Shown: piece after piece, positions 8,435-16,082 of the stretch
Layout of the letters: each line of letters opens with the position of its first letter
Numbering within the stretch: the first letter of the stretch is position 1
Assembly (NCBI RefSeq): GCF_001720585.1
Contig: NZ_MABH01000139.1
Location: 1 to 37,831 of the forward strand
Direction: 5' to 3'
DNA from: Cereibacter johrii
Lineage (GTDB): Bacteria; Pseudomonadota; Alphaproteobacteria; Rhodobacterales; Rhodobacteraceae
DNA length: 37,831 nucleotides
Notes under the pieces: model-generated
The model's input: the letters and a program-made list of their open reading frames with translations, nothing else
Database searches by the model: none
Told to the model about the DNA's origin: nothing
Made by a program: the position numbers and the translations under genes

Positions 8435-9838
8435 TCAAGCACTCGGGGGAGGCATGTCGAATATGCGGCCCGGGTTCAGGATCATGCGCGGGTCCAGCGC
8501 GGCCTTCAGCAGGCGCATGGTGGCGATCTGTCCGTGGCTGCGCGTCAGGTGCAGGAAGGGCTTCTTGTCGACCCCGATGCCATGTTCCGCCGAGATAGAG
8601 CCGCCATAGTCCGCCACCAGGGCCAGCAGCCGCGCCATGGCGGCCTCCTTCTGCGAGGTCTGGAAGACATAGTGAAGATTGCCGTCGCCGAGATGGCCGA
8701 AGACATGAAAGGCGGTCTCCGGGTCGATCGCCCGCAGCGCCGCCTGACTGTCCCGGAGGAAATCCGCGGTGCGGGCCGTCGGCACACTGATATCGCCGCT
8801 GGCCACATGATCGAGCGACCGCACATAGTCCGCACAGCCGTCGCGCATCTCCCACAGCGCCTGAAAGTCGCGGGGCGATTGCGACATCACCGCATCCAGC
8901 GCCAATCCCTCCTCCATCGCGGCGACCAGCGTCGCCATGAAGACCTCCTCGGCTTCGGCCGCACAGGCCTCGGCCTGGATCTCGGCCAGCACATAGGCCG
9001 GAGCGTGGATAACCAGGGGAGGGGTGATCCCCAGATGCGCCGTGACCCCGTGATAGGCGCCGGGCATCATGATCTCGAAGGCGGAGAGGCTGCTGCCGAC
9101 CGCGCTGCGTAGCCGCGCCAGCAGGTCCAGCGCCGCTTCGACCGAGGGCATGGCCAGAAAGGCATTCGCCTCCGTCGCCGGGCGCGGATGCAGGCGCAGC
9201 AGCGCACGGGTGACTATGCCGAGCGTGCCCTCGCTGCCGATGAACAGCTGGTTCAGGTCATAGCCGCTGTTGTCCTTGGCCACATCGGTGAGCCCGTTCA
9301 GGATCGTGCCGTCGGCCAGCACCGCCTCCAGCCCGGCCACCTGCGCGCGGAACATGCCGTAGCGCAGCACGCGGATCCCGCCTGCATTGGTGGCAATGTT
9401 GCCGCCGATGGTGGCGGTGCCCCGCGCGCCGATATCGACGCCGAAGATCTGGCCCGCCTCCTGCGCCGCTTCCTGCACACGCTGCAAGGGTGCCCCGGCT
9501 TCGGCCAGAACGGTGGACGCGCCCGGGCTCACGGAGGAGACCGTCGTCATCCGCTCCAGCGACAGGACAGCCTCGCCCGCGCGGATGCGATGGGCGCCGG
9601 ACAGGCCGGTGCGCCCGCCCTGCACCACCAGCGGCTGATGGAACTCGTGACAGACGGCCAGAGCCGCCGCCACCTCCGCAGTCGATCCCGGGCGCACCAC
9701 GAAGGCCGGGCGGGCCGAGGGACGGTTACGCCGGTCCTCCTGATAGCGCGGATCAACCGTATCGCCGACGAGCAGCGCGCGCGGCGGCAGAACCCCGGCC
9801 AAGCGGGCCAGCAACGTCTCGGTCGTCTTCGTGGTCAT
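8435..9838 (-). CDS. FAD-linked D-2-hydroxyacid dehydrogenase, GlcD/D-lactate dehydrogenase family
   Basis: A flavoprotein of 467 residues that should oxidise a D-2-hydroxyacid such as glycolate, D-lactate or a related acid to the 2-oxoacid. The ATG at 9838 starts MTTKTTETLL; the frame stays open far upstream but that part runs antisense to the regulator. The FAD-binding loops are VVQGGRTGLSGA (71-82) and the stretch ARGTATIGGNIATNAGG (138-154). The C-terminal FAD-oxidase domain has HVFGHLGDGNLH and the SAEHGIGVDKKP motif that holds the active-site His/Glu. Only the GlcD-like subunit is present; no GlcE or GlcF follow. It is divergent from a FadR-type regulator, a common arrangement for hydroxyacid oxidation genes. 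Confidence 0.88.
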   Translation of the reverse strand: MTTKTTETLLARLAGVLPPRALLVGDTVDPRYQEDRRNRPSARPAFVVRPGSTAEVAAALAVCHEFHQPLVVQGGRTGLSGAHRIRAGEAVLSLERMTTVSSVSPGASTVLAEAGAPLQRVQEAAQEAGQIFGVDIGARGTATIGGNIATNAGGIRVLRYGMFRAQVAGLEAVLADGTILNGLTDVAKDNSGYDLNQLFIGSEGTLGIVTRALLRLHPRPATEANAFLAMPSVEAALDLLARLRSAVGSSLSAFEIMMPGAYHGVTAHLGITPPLVIHAPAYVLAEIQAEACAAEAEEVFMATLVAAMEEGLALDAVMSQSPRDFQALWEMRDGCADYVRSLDHVASGDISVPTARTADFLRDSQAALRAIDPETAFHVFGHLGDGNLHYVFQTSQKEAAMARLLALVADYGGSISAEHGIGVDKKPFLHLTRSHGQIATMRLLKAALDPRMILNPGRIFDMPPPSA

Positions 9839-9882
9839 GCCGCCCCTCCCCGGATGGTTCGGGCAGGATGCGACAGACTCTC

Positions 9883-9925
9883 TATTTGTCAAACCTATTA
9901 TTGTTTTTCGATCTCTGTTATCGTT
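9883..9925. promoter_or_regulatory. Divergent promoter/operator region with a FadR-like half-conserved site
   Basis: The 117-base gap between the divergent dehydrogenase and regulator genes has an A+T-rich core. Within it TTGTCAAACCT (9886-9896) matches the FadR-subfamily consensus TNGTNNNACNA at all but the last base. It is a plausible autoregulatory operator for the FadR-type protein encoded at 9956. No clear sigma70 boxes could be fixed. Confidence 0.4.
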
Positions 9926-9955
9926 CTGACGACTCCACGGGCACAAGGAAGGACG

Positions 9956-10756
9956 ATGGCGCTGCGCTATGACGAGATCGTGCGCACGGGTCTGGCGCGG
10001 CAGGTGGCCGATCTGATCCGTGCCGCGATCATGGACGGCCGGCTCGCCATCGACGAGCGCCTTCCGAACGAGGAGGAACTGGCCCACCGCTTCGGCATCT
10101 CCCGCCCCACCGTGCGTGAGGCCCTGAAGGTGCTGGCGGCCCAGAACCTGATCCGGTCGCGGCGCGGGCCTGCGGGCGGCACGTTCGTCACCCGCCCCGA
10201 CCCTGAGGGAGTGGCGCAGGCGATCACCGATGCGGCCACCCTGCTGGTCGGAACCGGCAGCTTCGGCCGCGAGGAGATCCTCGTTGCCCGGATCGAGACC
10301 GAGACGCTCTGCTGCCGTCTGGCCGCGGCCAACCGCAGCGCCGCGGATCTGGAGCGCATGGCGGCCGAAATCGCGCTGCAACGGCAGGACGGCCTCTCTG
10401 ACGAGGACTTCTGCGCCTCCGATGTGCGGTTTCACCGCGCGATCGTCACCGCGACCGGCAACGGCGCGCTGCGCCTGATGATGCATGCGGTGATCGAGAG
10501 CTTCATTCCGGTGACCAACATGCTGATCCACCGCGACAACGAGCGCCACCGCGCTGCCGACAGCCACGAGCGCATCTTGCAGGCCATCGCCGAACGGGAC
10601 GGAGAAGGTGCGGCGCGGCTCATCCGGCGCCATCTGGAGGGGCTGCGCGGCGTTCTGGACAGCGCGCTGGAACGCCGCGCAGCCGCCCGCCCGCCACAGG
10701 TCTCCGAGGGAGAGGACAGGACAAGCTCAGACATTCCACGCCATGATGATCGTTGA
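9956..10756 (+). CDS. GntR-family regulator, FadR subfamily
   Basis: DNA-binding regulator of 266 residues. The ATG at 9956 follows AAGGAAGGA and yields a normal N-terminus. The winged helix-turn-helix spans about 11-80 (ERLPNEEELAHRFGISRP, then TVREALKVLAAQNLI). The C-terminal FCD domain (about 100-240) shows DVRFHRAIV and a later SHERILQAIAERD stretch, with the Asp/His residues that usually bind a metal and an organic-acid effector. It is divergent from the FAD-linked hydroxyacid dehydrogenase and probably controls that gene and itself. Whether it also influences the neighbouring ten-gene operon, whose end it faces, cannot be told. Confidence 0.88.
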   Translation: MALRYDEIVRTGLARQVADLIRAAIMDGRLAIDERLPNEEELAHRFGISRPTVREALKVLAAQNLIRSRRGPAGGTFVTRPDPEGVAQAITDAATLLVGTGSFGREEILVARIETETLCCRLAAANRSAADLERMAAEIALQRQDGLSDEDFCASDVRFHRAIVTATGNGALRLMMHAVIESFIPVTNMLIHRDNERHRAADSHERILQAIAERDGEGAARLIRRHLEGLRGVLDSALERRAAARPPQVSEGEDRTSSDIPRHDDR

Positions 10757-11238
10757 TCGGGACGGCAGGCCCGCGGCCGAACTCTGCGACCTCTCCCGGT
10801 CACGTTCCCGAACGCCATTGGCCCTTGTCGATATGGCCGTTCCTCGCCCCGTTGAAGCGAAACGTCATCTCGTCTGCGCTCCCCATCGGCCCGGCCCGAT
10901 GGAACGGGTCCGGTGATCCGGCAGCGCCGCCTCGACGGCGGCCGCGGTGCCAGTCAGATCGTCGGCGGCCACCGGCGCGCCATGATGCACGACGGCGGGG
11001 CGCCGGGCAGCATCCCCTGTCCTCCGCGGCGCTGAGGCAAGGCGACAGTCCTGCCGGAGCCGAGCCTCGAACGGGTGCAGCCCGTCACGGCTGACCGGAC
11101 GATCGGGACGGGCGTGCTGTCCGCCCGAGACGACAAAGCGGCATCAGCGGCCGGTGGCCCTCGGCGCGGTGCCCCGGACCATCCGCATGTCCGCTTTCCC
11201 CGTCCTGCCCGGGGCCGTGCCGATGGCAAGGGCGGGAC
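10757..11238. other. Gap between convergent genes, no clear gene
   Basis: These 482 bases separate the FadR-type regulator from the convergent end of the catabolic operon. All frames look like shuffled G+C-rich sequence. A short minus-strand run near 10807-10880 (MTFRFNGARNGHIDKGQW) has protein-like composition but no homologue that I recognise. Several short inverted repeats occur but none with a T-tract. Confidence 0.4.
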
Positions 11239-11631
11239 TCACCCGCCCCGGTTCACCTCAGCGACCGGCCTGCCCGCCTTCTTCCACTCGCCGAAACCCC
11301 CACGCAGGCTCCGCGCCTTGAGCCCCATCTCTTGCGCAACCCGGGCCGCCAGCAGCGACCGCCAGCCGCTGGCGCAGTAGAAGACAAAGGTCCGGTCCTC
11401 CGCGAAGCGCGGCTTGTGGTAGGGGCTCTCGGCATCGATCCAGAACTCCAGCATTCCGCGCGGAGCGTGGAAGGCACCGGGGATCATTCCCTCGCGCTCC
11501 AGCTCGCGCGGGTCGCGGATGTCGACCATGACGATATCCGCATCCCGATACCGGGCGGCCATGTCATCGCCCTCCACCGAAATGACGACCTCTTCGGCCT
11601 CGGCCAGCATCTCCTTGTATCCCCTGGCCAA
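11239..11631 (-). CDS. Rhodanese-domain protein (predicted sulfurtransferase)
   Basis: Single-domain rhodanese of 130 residues, starting at TTG 11631 two bases past the upstream stop; an ATG seven codons later is an alternative. The domain shows VMVDIRDPRELEREGMIPGA (35-54) and the active-site loop YCASGWRS with the catalytic Cys at 86. The WRS end of the loop is typical of single-domain sulfurtransferases. It could transfer sulfane sulfur or reduce thiosulfate-like compounds, but single-domain rhodaneses also serve as carriers. It is the last gene of the ten-gene minus-strand operon, directly behind an AhpD-like gene and the molybdopterin oxidoreductase, so it may support sulfur or redox chemistry there. 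Confidence 0.88.
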   Translation of the reverse strand: MARGYKEMLAEAEEVVISVEGDDMAARYRDADIVMVDIRDPRELEREGMIPGAFHAPRGMLEFWIDAESPYHKPRFAEDRTFVFYCASGWRSLLAARVAQEMGLKARSLRGGFGEWKKAGRPVAEVNRGG

Positions 11632-11633
11632 GA

Positions 11634-12203
11634 TCAGCGCCCCAGAGCGTAGAATTCGTCGTTCGGGCGCATGCTGGTGACATTGGCCAGCCGGTTCGAC
11701 ATGCCGAAGAAGGCCGAGATGGCAGCAATGTCCCAGATGTCATCCTCGCTGAAACCGTGAGATTTCAGCAGCGCCAAGTCCTCGTCTGCCACCTCGTGCG
11801 CGCGGACTGACACCTTGATCCCGAAATCGATCATCGCCTTCTGGCGCGGAGTGATGTCGGCCTTGCGATAGTTGATCGCCACCTGATCGGCGATCAGCGG
11901 ATCCTTGGCGCGGATCCGCAGGATCGCCCCATGCGCCACCACGCAATACTGGCACTGGTTCAGGTTCGAGGTCGCCACCACGATCATCTCGCGCTCGGCC
12001 TTGGTCAGGTTTCCGGGCTTGTCCATCAGCGCGTCGTGATAGGCGAAGAAGGCCCGGAACTCGTCAGGCCGATGCGCCAGCGTCAGGAAGACGTTGGGCA
12101 CGAAGCCCGATTTCTCCTGCACCGCCAGAATGCGATCGCGTAGATCCTCGGGCATGTCCTTGATCTCGGGGACGGGAAAGCGGCTGATGGCGGCTGCGGT
12201 CAT
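11634..12203 (-). CDS. AhpD-like / carboxymuconolactone decarboxylase-family protein (peroxidase-related)
   Basis: A 189-residue all-helical protein starting at ATG 12203. The central motif is Cys84-x-x-Cys87-x-x-x-His91 (QCQYCVVAHG), the redox pair of AhpD-like peroxidase-related enzymes; the following segment DITPRQKAMIDFGIKVS is also typical of that group. It would act as a cytoplasmic thiol peroxidase or disulfide reductase, though some family members have other roles. It lies 13 bases behind the molybdopterin oxidoreductase and 2 bases before the rhodanese gene. Its partner reductant is not encoded nearby. Confidence 0.85.
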   Translation of the reverse strand: MTAAAISRFPVPEIKDMPEDLRDRILAVQEKSGFVPNVFLTLAHRPDEFRAFFAYHDALMDKPGNLTKAEREMIVVATSNLNQCQYCVVAHGAILRIRAKDPLIADQVAINYRKADITPRQKAMIDFGIKVSVRAHEVADEDLALLKSHGFSEDDIWDIAAISAFFGMSNRLANVTSMRPNDEFYALGR

Positions 12204-12216
12204 GCGAATGTCCTTC

Positions 12217-14520
12217 TCAAGTGGGCAGGATGGCTGCCAGATGGGCGTCATAGATCCGGACCGCGTCACCCGCATCGCCCGCATGGGCTTCGATGCGGAC
12301 AAGGCAGGTATGGGCGGAGCAGCCCTGCCCGAAGGCAGAGCTGCCGATGTCGAGGGTCAGCACATTGGGATTGCCCGACAGCTCGGGCCCCTCGGCTTCG
12401 GCGGGCGTGAACCAGGCGCCGGTGGGCAGGATGGCCACGCCCGCAGCAACGCTGTCGGTGACCTGAGCGGTCGCGAGACAGGCCCCGCGTGCGTTCCAGA
12501 GCCTCACGGTCTGCCCGTCGGCGATCCCGCGCACGGAGGCGTCGCCTGGATGCAGCATCACCTGCTCGCGCCCTTCCCGCTTTCCGGCGAGGCTCGCTTC
12601 GGCGGTCTCCAGCTGGCTGTGCAACCGACCCTTCGGCTGATGCGAGATCAGATGCAGCTCCCCCGCCTGCGCCCTCCCCAGCCATTCCGCCGGTTCGATC
12701 CACGCCGGATGCGGCCCGCAGTCGGCATAGCCGAGCCGCGCCAGCGTCGCGCTGCCCAGCACGATCAGGCCGCTTTCGGTGTCGAGCGGATGCGCCTCGG
12801 GATCCTCCCGGAACGCGGCCAGATAGGTATGGTCGCGCTGCACCGGACAGGGCGCATGGCCCTGCGCCCAGAAGGTCTCGAAATCCGGCATCTCGAAATG
12901 GTGGTGTTGCTGCGCATGATTGCGGCTTTCCTCGTAGAGGTGGCGGATCCAGCCCATCTCGTCCCGACCCTCGTTGAAGGCCGCCGCCACCCCCAGCTTC
13001 CCGGACAGCGCGTTGAAGATGTCGAAATCCGACCGCGCCTCGCCTAAGGGAGCGATCGCCTGTCCCATGGCGAGGATGAAATCCGACCGCTTGTTGCCTG
13101 CCAGATCGTTGCGCTCGATCGAGGTCGAGGCGGGCAGCACGATATCGGCGCGCTTGGCCGTCGCGGTGAACATCGGATCCTGCACGATGATCGTCTCCGG
13201 CCGGGTCCAGGCCTCGGACAGGCGGTTGAGATCCTGATGGTGGTGAAAAGGGTTGCCGCCCGCCCAATAGACCAGCCGGATGTCGGGATAGCGGCGGTCC
13301 TCGCCCTCGTAGCTGTAGGGGCCGCCCGGGTTCAGCAGCATGTCGCTGATCCGCGCGACGGGGATGAAGCTGTTGATCGGCTTCGACAGTTGCGACATGG
13401 CGGGCGACTTGCCGATGGCGAAGGGCGCGCCGACCCCGCCCAGCGAGCCGTAGCCGTAGCCGACCCCGCCGCCCGGCCGGCCGATCTGGCCGATCACGGC
13501 GGCCAATCCCAGCGCGGCCCAGAAAGGCTGCTCGCCGTGATGGGCGCGCTGCAGGGACCAGCTCACCGTCAGCATGCTGCGGGTTCTAGGCAGATCGCGC
13601 GCGAGCGCCCGGATCGCCTCGGCTGGCAGGCCGGTGATGGTGGAGGCCCATTCCGCATCCTTGGGCCGGCCATCGCCCTCGCCGCGAAGATAGGCGAGAT
13701 ACAGCTCCGAGCCGCTGGTGCAGCGGGCGAGGAAGTCGGACTCCTGCTGCCCGGACCGCACGATCTCGCCCGCCAGCCCCAGCATCAGGGCCGTGTCCGT
13801 ATTGGGCCGGATCGGCCACCACTCGGCCGCCACCCAGTCCGGCAGGTCATCCTTCAGGGGCGAGACGAGGATCACCCTGACCCCGCGCTCGACGATCCGG
13901 CGCAGATAGGTTTCCAGATGATGCGCGCCGATGCCTCCGGCTTCGCTCTGTGCGGTGCGGGGCGACATCGCGCCGAAGACAACGAGCGTCTGGCTATGCT
14001 CGGCAATGCTGTCCAGCGTGTTCGCCTGCCCGCCGCAGGCACGATCGTCCCCCAGCGTGTGCCGCAGGATCACCGGCCCGGCGGCAATGGAATAGGTGTC
14101 CACATGGCCGGTGAAGCCGCCGACGAGATTGAGCGTCCGCTTCAGCAGGGTCGAGGCGTGGTGAAACCGGCCGCAGCTTGTCCAGCCATAGCTGCCCGCG
14201 AAGATCGCGGCATTGCCATGATCGGCCGAAACCCGGCGGATCTCGCCGGCGACGAGATCGAGGGCCGCGTCCCAGCTGACCGGCACGAAGCGCTCGCGGC
14301 CGCGTCCCCGCCTGTCGCTATGCTGGCGATCGGCGAGCCAGCCCTCGCGCACCATCGGGCGCATCACCCGGCGTTCCGGGCTGGCCCATGCGGGCACCGA
14401 ATGGATCAGCTCCGAGGGAGCCGGATCATGCGCGAAGGGCTCGACACCCACGATCCTTCCCTCATCGACCAGCAGGGTATAGGCGCCCCAATGGCTGCAA
14501 TGCGGAACCCGCGTAATCAT
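12217..14520 (-). CDS. Molybdopterin oxidoreductase, DMSO reductase/biotin sulfoxide reductase (BisC/TorA) type
   Basis: A 767-residue Mo-bis-MGD enzyme. The N-terminus MITRVPHCSHWGAY lacks both a twin-arginine signal and an N-terminal iron-sulfur Cys motif, so it should be cytoplasmic like BisC. The stretch GSYGWTSCGRFHHAS contains Ser115 in the position of the Mo ligand of DMSO/TMAO/biotin sulfoxide reductases. Further family features are YWAGGNPFHHHQDLNRL, FTATAKRADIVLPASTSIER and a C-terminal molybdopterin dinucleotide-binding domain (about 630-760). The usual reaction is reduction of an S-oxide or N-oxide, or the reverse hydroxylation. Its place inside a catabolic operon, 11 bases after the ThDP-enzyme gene, argues for a specific substrate rather than respiration. 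Confidence 0.9.
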   Translation of the reverse strand: MITRVPHCSHWGAYTLLVDEGRIVGVEPFAHDPAPSELIHSVPAWASPERRVMRPMVREGWLADRQHSDRRGRGRERFVPVSWDAALDLVAGEIRRVSADHGNAAIFAGSYGWTSCGRFHHASTLLKRTLNLVGGFTGHVDTYSIAAGPVILRHTLGDDRACGGQANTLDSIAEHSQTLVVFGAMSPRTAQSEAGGIGAHHLETYLRRIVERGVRVILVSPLKDDLPDWVAAEWWPIRPNTDTALMLGLAGEIVRSGQQESDFLARCTSGSELYLAYLRGEGDGRPKDAEWASTITGLPAEAIRALARDLPRTRSMLTVSWSLQRAHHGEQPFWAALGLAAVIGQIGRPGGGVGYGYGSLGGVGAPFAIGKSPAMSQLSKPINSFIPVARISDMLLNPGGPYSYEGEDRRYPDIRLVYWAGGNPFHHHQDLNRLSEAWTRPETIIVQDPMFTATAKRADIVLPASTSIERNDLAGNKRSDFILAMGQAIAPLGEARSDFDIFNALSGKLGVAAAFNEGRDEMGWIRHLYEESRNHAQQHHHFEMPDFETFWAQGHAPCPVQRDHTYLAAFREDPEAHPLDTESGLIVLGSATLARLGYADCGPHPAWIEPAEWLGRAQAGELHLISHQPKGRLHSQLETAEASLAGKREGREQVMLHPGDASVRGIADGQTVRLWNARGACLATAQVTDSVAAGVAILPTGAWFTPAEAEGPELSGNPNVLTLDIGSSAFGQGCSAHTCLVRIEAHAGDAGDAVRIYDAHLAAILPT

Positions 14521-14531
14521 CTCTCGCCCCT

Positions 14532-16082
14532 TCAGATTACGGCTTCGATCAGGAACGGCCCTCTGTGGCGGCAGGCCGCCTGCAAAAGGTCATGGAAGGT
14601 TCCCGCGGTGGTGGCACGAGCGGCCTCGACCCCCATGCCCCGGGCAAGGTTGACCCAATCCAGCGTCGGTCTGTCCAGATCGAGCATCCGCCGCGCGTTC
14701 TCGCCGGGATTCCCTGCGCCCACGTTCTTCAACTCGCCGTGCAGGATCTGATACCGCCGGTTTGCAAAGATGATGGTCACCACATCGAGGTTCTCGCGCG
14801 CCTGCGTCCAGAGGCCCTGCAGGGTATACATGCCGCTGCCATCGGCCTGCAGGCCGATCACCTTGCGGTCGGGGCAGGCAATGGCGGCGCCTGTGGCCAT
14901 CGGGATGCCGATGCCGATGGCGCCGCCGGTCAGCTGCAGGAAATCATGCGGCGCCGCCCCATAGGTCGAGCGGAAGAAATCCCTCCCCGAGGTAACGGAT
15001 TCGTCGCAGACGATGGCCTGGTCCGGCATGATCCGCGCGAGAGCGATGGCGATGGCATCCGGGGTGAGCGCACCGCCGGGCAGGTCAGGCATCTCCCGCC
15101 CCGCCAGCCGGGCAGGCGGGGCCTCGAAGGCTCCCACCGCCTCGGCCAGCGCCTCGACGGCGGCGGGCAGGTCTCCGTCGGGCCCGGCGATCTCGATCAC
15201 GGAGCAGCCTTCGGGCAACAGGCTGCCCGGCTTGCCCGGATAGGCGAAGAAGCCGACGGGTGCCTTGGCCCCGACAAGGATCACCTGCTCGGTCCCGGCG
15301 AAGGCGGCCAGCGCCTGATCGATGACATAGGGCACCCGGTCCAGTGCCACGCGTCCCGCGCCGCGCTGCATGCGACCGTTGGCCTGCTGCGCCATCACCC
15401 GCGCTCCGGTCTTCTGGGAGATGCGGTCCAGCACCTCGAGCGGCCCGGCCCGAAGAGCTGTGCCCGTGACAAGGATCGTCGTCGGCCGACCATTGCCGAG
15501 CGCGCGCGCCGCCGCGTCCACCCTCTGGCCATCGACAGGATCGGGCCGCGGCCGAAGGATGGCTTCCGGGGCGCCTCCGCTGGCGGCCGACCATGCAGCA
15601 TCGGCAGGAAGGATCAGCGTGGCGATGCCTCCGGCCCCGGTCAGCGCCGCGCGGATGGCCGCCTCGGTCCTGACCCGCAGATCGCCCACGCCCTCGATGC
15701 GGCCCACCCAGTGCGACATGGGTCGCGCGAGGCCGTCGATGTCCGAGGTCAGGGGCGCATCATGCTGAAGGTGGTAGCTGGCATGATCGCCCACCACATT
15801 CACCATCGGGCTGCGCGCGCGGCGGGCGTTGTGCATATTGGCGAGCCCGTTTGCCAGCCCCGGCCCCGTGTGCAGGAGCGTGACGGCGGGCTTCCCCGCC
15901 ATCCGCGCATACCCGTCCGCCGCGCCGGTGACCACGCCCTCGGAGAGGCCCAACACGCAACGCATCCCGGGCTGCCGGTCCAGCGCCGCCACAAAATGCA
16001 TCTCGGACGTGCCGGGATTGGCAAAGCAGGTGTCGATGCCATTGGCCAGCAGGGTTTCGCACAGGATATCCGCACCATTCAT
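14532..16082 (-). CDS. Thiamine-diphosphate-dependent enzyme, acetolactate synthase/benzoylformate decarboxylase-like
   Basis: A 516-residue three-domain ThDP enzyme. The N-terminal PYR domain has the cofactor-activating Glu48 in LGLSEGVVTGAADGYAR. The central domain starts near 185. The C-terminal PP domain has LQADGSGMYTLQGLW followed by the Asn of FANRRYQI, matching the (G)DG...N metal/pyrophosphate motif except that the first Gly is Ala. The size is nearer to benzoylformate decarboxylase than to the larger acetolactate synthase. No regulatory ilvH-like subunit is present, so a biosynthetic role is unlikely; it probably decarboxylates or ligates a 2-oxoacid made in this operon. Its ATG overlaps the kinase stop codon by four bases. 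Confidence 0.87.
   Translation of the reverse strand: MNGADILCETLLANGIDTCFANPGTSEMHFVAALDRQPGMRCVLGLSEGVVTGAADGYARMAGKPAVTLLHTGPGLANGLANMHNARRARSPMVNVVGDHASYHLQHDAPLTSDIDGLARPMSHWVGRIEGVGDLRVRTEAAIRAALTGAGGIATLILPADAAWSAASGGAPEAILRPRPDPVDGQRVDAAARALGNGRPTTILVTGTALRAGPLEVLDRISQKTGARVMAQQANGRMQRGAGRVALDRVPYVIDQALAAFAGTEQVILVGAKAPVGFFAYPGKPGSLLPEGCSVIEIAGPDGDLPAAVEALAEAVGAFEAPPARLAGREMPDLPGGALTPDAIAIALARIMPDQAIVCDESVTSGRDFFRSTYGAAPHDFLQLTGGAIGIGIPMATGAAIACPDRKVIGLQADGSGMYTLQGLWTQARENLDVVTIIFANRRYQILHGELKNVGAGNPGENARRMLDLDRPTLDWVNLARGMGVEAARATTAGTFHDLLQAACRHRGPFLIEAVI

Noticed and set aside
9839-10633. N-terminal extension of the FAD-linked dehydrogenase to 732 residues
   Set aside because: The extension is antisense to the FadR-type regulator and crosses the promoter gap; the ATG at 9838 gives the normal family N-terminus.
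10807-10880. Minus-strand mini-gene reading MTFRFNGARNGHIDKGQW
   Set aside because: About 22 codons only, no ribosome-binding site and no recognised homologue; kept as a remark in the gap entry.
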